From an uncultured Sutterella sp. (GTDB lineage: Bacteria > Pseudomonadota > Gammaproteobacteria > Burkholderiales > Burkholderiaceae_F), in the NCBI GenBank assembly GCA_900757865.1, contig CAAEPH010000026.1:1-24522 (forward strand): a stretch of 24,522 bases of DNA. Direction: 5' to 3'. Positions 21,686-24,522 of this stretch are shown piece after piece. The notes below the pieces were generated by a model. It had not been told where the DNA came from and did no database searches. It worked only from the letters and a program-made list of their open reading frames with translations. Each line of letters opens with the position of its first letter. The first letter of the stretch is position 1. Made by a program: the position numbers and the translations under genes.

Positions 21686-23227
21686 ATGTCTTTAAATGAT
21701 CACATTGGTCCGGTTACAAACTCCGACCTTCGCAAAGCTAAAACGTTCTACGACATTCTCTGCTGGGGCGGTCTGCTGATCGTGTTGCTCCCTGTGGGTA
21801 TTGCCAACGTGGTGCTGGGGTACTTCATGGGCGATAGCCCCTGCACGCTCTGTTGGGGACAACGTCAGAACATGGCCTACATCGGCGTCGTGGCGCTCTT
21901 CATGGTTCGCTACGGCTTCAAGCCAAAATACTTGGGCACCATGCTTGTCATGGCGGCTGTTGGTCTCTATATGAGTTTCCGTCACCTCGGCAACCATGCT
22001 GCTCGTGACATTGGTCAAGGCTTTGGTCTGGACGTCTTTGGTATCCACACCCAAATGTGGGCCGAGATTGTTTTCTGGTGCGTTGTGATGCTCTTTGGCT
22101 TGGCCTGCTTGTTGGCACCGCGCTTTGATGCGCTTATCGCTGAAATGCGTGAAAAGCCCTGGCGTCCGCTGACCGGTTTCTACAAGGTGGCTTTTGGTAT
22201 CGTCGCTGCGATCATCGCTTCGAACACTTTCCAGGCACTCTGGTCAACTGGCGTTCCACCCTTTTATGGTCAGGGCGATCCTGTGCGTTTCTCGTTTAAC
22301 CCGAAGTATGTCATCTGGTCGACCGATGGTTGGCACGGCATGTGGGGCTCGTTTGATGTGCTCGGACCGCGCAATGTGAAGGATCCTGACTTTGCCTATG
22401 CGCCGAATGCCAAAGCGCTTGGCATCACCTTTGAGCACGATGCAGCAAATGCACCTATCCCGGTGGATGGCAGCCTCAAGATCACCCAGATGCGTAAGAT
22501 TGAAGGTATTACCAAACCGATCAACACGTTGTCCATGATCCGTGGCCAGTACTTTGTCGCGTCCAAGTACGACTTCTGGGTGCTCGGTAACGATCTCAAA
22601 CCGGTCGTCACCGCCGGCATGGATCCGTGGTATTCGGCTAACGTGCTCGACATTGTGGGCTTTACCCCGTACAAAGACGACGCCTTTGTCATCATGGGTA
22701 GCAACAAGTCCATTCTTCGTGCTCGCCTCAATCCCAATGCCGATGACGTTCGCGGCTGGGGTAACTTCACGGCCGGCCGTGACCAGGTTGAACACGTGGG
22801 CGGTTTGGGTCGCGCGCGTATCGACACAGAACGCGCCAAGTTCTCCTACGTGCTCTCGTCAGCCACGGATGGTCGCTACATTTACACGGCCACCGTCCCG
22901 GACAATCGCAACCACAAGAAGTTTGTGATCTCGAAGGCGATGATGAGCGACTGGACGCTCTCTGGGGAATTTATGCCTAGCGCCAAACTTAAAGACGGCC
23001 GTCGCTTAGGTGAACTCTACGTCACGGGTATGGTCTGGGAAGACGGCAAACTGTGGTGTGTCTCCAAGAACTTCAACTTGCTCTTCGTGATTGACGTTGC
23101 GAAGGAAAGCGTGGAGTCCGCTTGGGCACTGCCTTCTGAGCTCACCGACATTCGCGGTCTTGTCAAGAACGGCAACACCATTGAAGTCCTCGACGCGCAA
23201 CGTATCGTGACCCTCACCTTGAATTAA
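21686..23227 (+). CDS. dsbI: DsbI-type thiol oxidase with C-terminal beta-propeller
   Basis: The 513-aa product joins an N-terminal DsbB-like membrane domain (residues about 20-180, five hydrophobic segments) to a C-terminal domain of about 320 residues with repeated beta-strand patterns, consistent with a periplasmic beta-propeller as in Campylobacter DsbI. Cys53 and Cys56 in MGDSPCTLCWGQRQN correspond to the first-loop CXXC of DsbB and would pass electrons to quinone. The second periplasmic loop (RHLGNHAARDIGQGFGLDVF) has no cysteine, whereas classical DsbB has a second reactive pair there. The propeller holds QYFVASKYDFWVLGNDLKPV and DGRYIYTATVPDNRNHKKF. GGAG lies about 9 bases before the ATG. 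It follows a Dba-like gene by 15 bp and is followed by a terminator. The thioredoxin-fold partner is not in the window. Confidence 0.88.
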   Translation: MSLNDHIGPVTNSDLRKAKTFYDILCWGGLLIVLLPVGIANVVLGYFMGDSPCTLCWGQRQNMAYIGVVALFMVRYGFKPKYLGTMLVMAAVGLYMSFRHLGNHAARDIGQGFGLDVFGIHTQMWAEIVFWCVVMLFGLACLLAPRFDALIAEMREKPWRPLTGFYKVAFGIVAAIIASNTFQALWSTGVPPFYGQGDPVRFSFNPKYVIWSTDGWHGMWGSFDVLGPRNVKDPDFAYAPNAKALGITFEHDAANAPIPVDGSLKITQMRKIEGITKPINTLSMIRGQYFVASKYDFWVLGNDLKPVVTAGMDPWYSANVLDIVGFTPYKDDAFVIMGSNKSILRARLNPNADDVRGWGNFTAGRDQVEHVGGLGRARIDTERAKFSYVLSSATDGRYIYTATVPDNRNHKKFVISKAMMSDWTLSGEFMPSAKLKDGRRLGELYVTGMVWEDGKLWCVSKNFNLLFVIDVAKESVESAWALPSELTDIRGLVKNGNTIEVLDAQRIVTLTLN

Positions 23228-23302
23228 GGTGGGTTCGCGAAAGCCAAGTCCTGCTTTTCTCTCTGACGAAAGTGGAGCTTGGGTGTAAATCATTAAATCC
23301 TA

Positions 23303-23340
23303 AACTCCGAGTCATCAAAACGGTGGCTCGGAGTTTTTTA
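23303..23340 (+). terminator. Rho-independent terminator of dsbI
   Basis: AACTCCGAG (23303-23311) and CTCGGAGTT (23327-23335) form a perfect 9-bp stem with a 15-base loop, followed by TTTTTT. It lies 76 bp past the dsbI stop. Confidence 0.88.
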
Positions 23341-23345
23341 CTTTT

Positions 23346-23372
23346 TTGAGCCCCTTCTCTTTGTATTCTAAT
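23346..23372 (+). promoter_or_regulatory. Possible ttdB promoter inside the palindrome
   Basis: TTGAGC (23346-23351) and TCTAAT (23367-23372) are 15 bp apart, slightly short. Since dsbI terminates just upstream, the ttdB promoter must lie in this narrow space, and the -10 would fall in the left arm of the palindrome. Confidence 0.3.
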
Positions 23373-23422
23373 TTTTCCGTTGGCATACGCACTAGCGTAA
23401 CGCCAACGGAAAAATTAGAATA
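23364..23422 (+). repeat. 59-bp palindrome overlapping the ttdB start codon
   Basis: The 21-bp arms 23364-23384 and 23402-23422 are perfectly complementary. Inside them TACGC (23386-23390) and GCGTA (23395-23399) form a further 5-bp stem with loop ACTA. The right arm contains the only SD-like bases (GGAA at 23408-23411), and its last base is the A of the ttdB ATG. In RNA the structure would hide the ribosome binding region. In DNA it could be a dimer-binding operator. Confidence 0.85.
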
Positions 23423-24036
23423 TGAAGCACGTTTTAACCACCCCCATTTCTGATGACGATTTAAAAGACATTCGCATCGGTGACATCGTTTATCTTTCTG
23501 GCTACTTGGTCACGAGTCGTGACGACGTACACACCCGCCTCGTCAAACAAGGCAAAGCCTTGCCCGTGGACTTGAAAGGCAAGGCCATCTTCCATGCGGG
23601 TCCCATTATGGTGCCAGACGACAAGTCCGGTAGTGGCTATCGCGTGGTCACGATTGGCCCCACGACCTCCATGCGTATGGAAAAATTCCAAAAAGAATTT
23701 TTAGAGCAGACTGGCGTGAAGGTTATTGTCGGCAAAGGTGGTATGGGCCCCAAGACCGCGCTCAGATGCAAAAACGAGAAAGCAATCCATTGCGTGTTCC
23801 CTGGTGGTTGTGCCGTCTTAGCTGCGCACTGCGTTGAAGAAGTCGAAGATGTTCAATGGTTGAATTTAGGGATGCCTGAAGCCATGTGGGTGATGCGAGT
23901 CAAAGAGTTTGGCCCTCTCATCGTCTCCATTGACACCGAGGGCAACAACCTCTTTGAAAACAACAAGAAGCAATTCAATGCGGCCAAAGAAGGCATTGTC
24001 GAGGACATCAATCAACACGTTGATTTCTTGGATTGA
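23422..24036 (+). CDS. ttdB: L(+)-tartrate/fumarate dehydratase beta subunit
   Basis: The 204-aa product is the beta (C-terminal) subunit of a class I Fe-S hydro-lyase, closest in length and sequence pattern to E. coli TtdB (201 aa), which with TtdA dehydrates L-tartrate to oxaloacetate. Visible family motifs are LTTPISDDDLKDIRIGDIVY, GKAIFHAGPIM, GPTTSMRM (residues 79-86), VGKGGMGPKT (103-112), CVFPGGCAVLAAHCVEEVED and VKEFGPLIVSIDTEGNNLF. The 4Fe-4S cluster is held by the alpha subunit, whose gene is neither upstream (dsbI) nor in the 486 bp downstream. Either it is encoded elsewhere or this subunit pairs with another alpha. A fumarase beta subunit is the alternative. The start codon overlaps a large palindrome. 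A terminator follows at 24202. Confidence 0.9.
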   Translation: MKHVLTTPISDDDLKDIRIGDIVYLSGYLVTSRDDVHTRLVKQGKALPVDLKGKAIFHAGPIMVPDDKSGSGYRVVTIGPTTSMRMEKFQKEFLEQTGVKVIVGKGGMGPKTALRCKNEKAIHCVFPGGCAVLAAHCVEEVEDVQWLNLGMPEAMWVMRVKEFGPLIVSIDTEGNNLFENNKKQFNAAKEGIVEDINQHVDFLD

Positions 24037-24201
24037 TCTTGGGGTTGATGTCTCTGGGAGTATTGGCGTCCTCGTGAAGAGCTCCCCTTTTTAACGCCTA
24101 AATATTCGTGGTAGCGCTCTTTGCAAAGTTGCTTACGAAGCTTGAAAGAAAGCTAACCCAACTCTGAACGGTGACTCCACCGAAAACGTTTGTAACCAAC
24201 T

Positions 24202-24243
24202 ACGGCCTCTGAGAGTACCTCTCGTCAGAGGCCGTTCTCATTT
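24202..24243 (+). terminator. Terminator after ttdB
   Basis: ACGGCCTCTGA (24202-24212) and TCAGAGGCCGT (24225-24235) form a perfect 11-bp stem with a 12-base loop, followed by TCTCATTT. It lies 165 bp past the ttdB stop. The T-run is interrupted. Confidence 0.65.
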
Positions 24244-24305
24244 GCCTATATGGGCAGGCACCCTGTAAAGCACACTAAAAGAAATCTTTTTCGCGTTCTC
24301 ACCTA

Positions 24306-24476
24306 TTGAGTTCAAGTTGTTTGAATCGTTACCTGGGGCCAAATTGCGTTTACACCCATCATTATGCAGGAACCGAGGAATCCTATCTTAAACCTTGTCC
24401 GCATTGTGGTTTTCGCAGTTGCATACCCAAACTCCCGGTTAACAGATTCCTAATGACGAAGGATTCTGGGAGGTAA
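24306..24476 (+). CDS. Possible small zinc-ribbon protein (uncertain)
   Basis: From a TTG at 24306 the frame encodes 56 aa, including NRYLGPNCVYTHHYAGTEES, then YLKPCPHCGFRSCIPKLPVN, and ends RFLMTKDSGR. Cysteines arranged CPHCGFRSC suggest a zinc-ribbon knuckle. There is no ATG and no clear ribosome binding site, and the frame is open back to 24279. The stop is 10 bp before a strong terminator, as expected for a real 3' end. It may be a short protein with a rare start, a remnant of a longer gene, or chance. No family is recognised. Confidence 0.3.
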   Translation: MSSSCLNRYLGPNCVYTHHYAGTEESYLKPCPHCGFRSCIPKLPVNRFLMTKDSGR

Positions 24477-24486
24477 CTTCAATCCA

Positions 24487-24516
24487 AGCAGCGCGAACAT
24501 ATCGCGCTGCTTTTTT
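24487..24516 (+). terminator. Strong rho-independent terminator at right edge
   Basis: AGCAGCGCGA (24487-24496) and TCGCGCTGCT (24502-24511) form a perfect 10-bp stem with a 5-base loop, with a T-run through 24516. It ends a plus-strand transcript of which the only candidate source is the small frame or an RNA at 24244-24486. Confidence 0.88.
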
Positions 24517-24522
24517 GCAACC

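Larger units (their letters stand above)
24037..24522. other. Right-end region without a firm gene
   Basis: The last 486 bp hold two strong hairpins (24202-24243 and 24487-24516) and one short cysteine-containing frame at 24306-24476. No alpha subunit or other known gene is visible. Confidence 0.5.

Noticed and set aside
1..24522. CRISPR array, transposase, integrase or phage genes
   Set aside because: No regularly spaced repeats and no transposase or integrase motifs were seen. The left-end decay has no visible insertion sequence.

Overview
The window looks like a chromosomal segment of a Gram-negative host-associated or anaerobic bacterium. The evidence is lipoprotein and Sec/Tat signal peptides, a periplasmic nitrate reductase (NapAB), a DsbI-type thiol oxidase with a fused beta-propeller, a TtdB-type Fe-S hydro-lyase subunit and an iron-containing alcohol dehydrogenase. 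Gene content and base composition fit Burkholderiales, possibly Sutterellaceae. This placement is an inference from protein character, not from any marker gene or database search.

Layout. (1) 1-1771 is a decayed region: a terminator-like hairpin, a frameshifted remnant of a DUF1998-type helicase C-terminus, a RibD_C/dihydrofolate-reductase-like pseudogene with two in-frame stops, and the C-terminal part of a divergent MerR-type regulator. (2) 1848-8261 (minus) is a compact six-gene operon for cell-envelope proteins. In transcription order it encodes a CsgG-like protein, a FlgT/CsgG-like protein, a periplasmic protein with an internal duplication, a large repeat-type lipoprotein, a YcfL-like lipoprotein and an LpoB-like lipoprotein. 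The first gene has a run of nine A directly after its start codon that puts the signal peptide out of frame. (3) 8576-10869 (minus) holds a prolyl-tRNA editing protein, a PepSY protein, a gene-free stretch rich in hairpins and a Dps-family ferritin. (4) 11408-14543 (plus) is napA-napB, followed by trxA (14760). (5) 15342-18283 holds an iron alcohol dehydrogenase (minus), a small membrane protein (plus) and isoaspartyl dipeptidase iadA (minus), which is divergent from an M20 peptidase (18516, plus). (6) 19886-21172 (plus) holds an EamA-type transporter and a small membrane protein that seems to start at AUU. (7) 21503-23227 (plus) is a dba-dsbI pair, with Dba only 55 aa. (8) 23422-24036 (plus) is ttdB without its alpha subunit. 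Its start codon overlaps the end of a 59-bp near-perfect palindrome. The window ends with a possible small zinc-ribbon reading frame and a strong terminator.

How the parts work together. NapAB and DsbI are periplasmic redox systems, and trxA is the cytoplasmic counterpart. IadA and the M20 peptidase point to peptide scavenging. The six-gene envelope operon is the best candidate for an undescribed system. It joins PBP-activator-type lipoproteins (LpoB, YcfL) with proteins whose folds recall flagellar H-ring and curli-pore components, and no flagellar or curli gene lies nearby. Its function is unknown; an outer-membrane or peptidoglycan-linked assembly is an inference.
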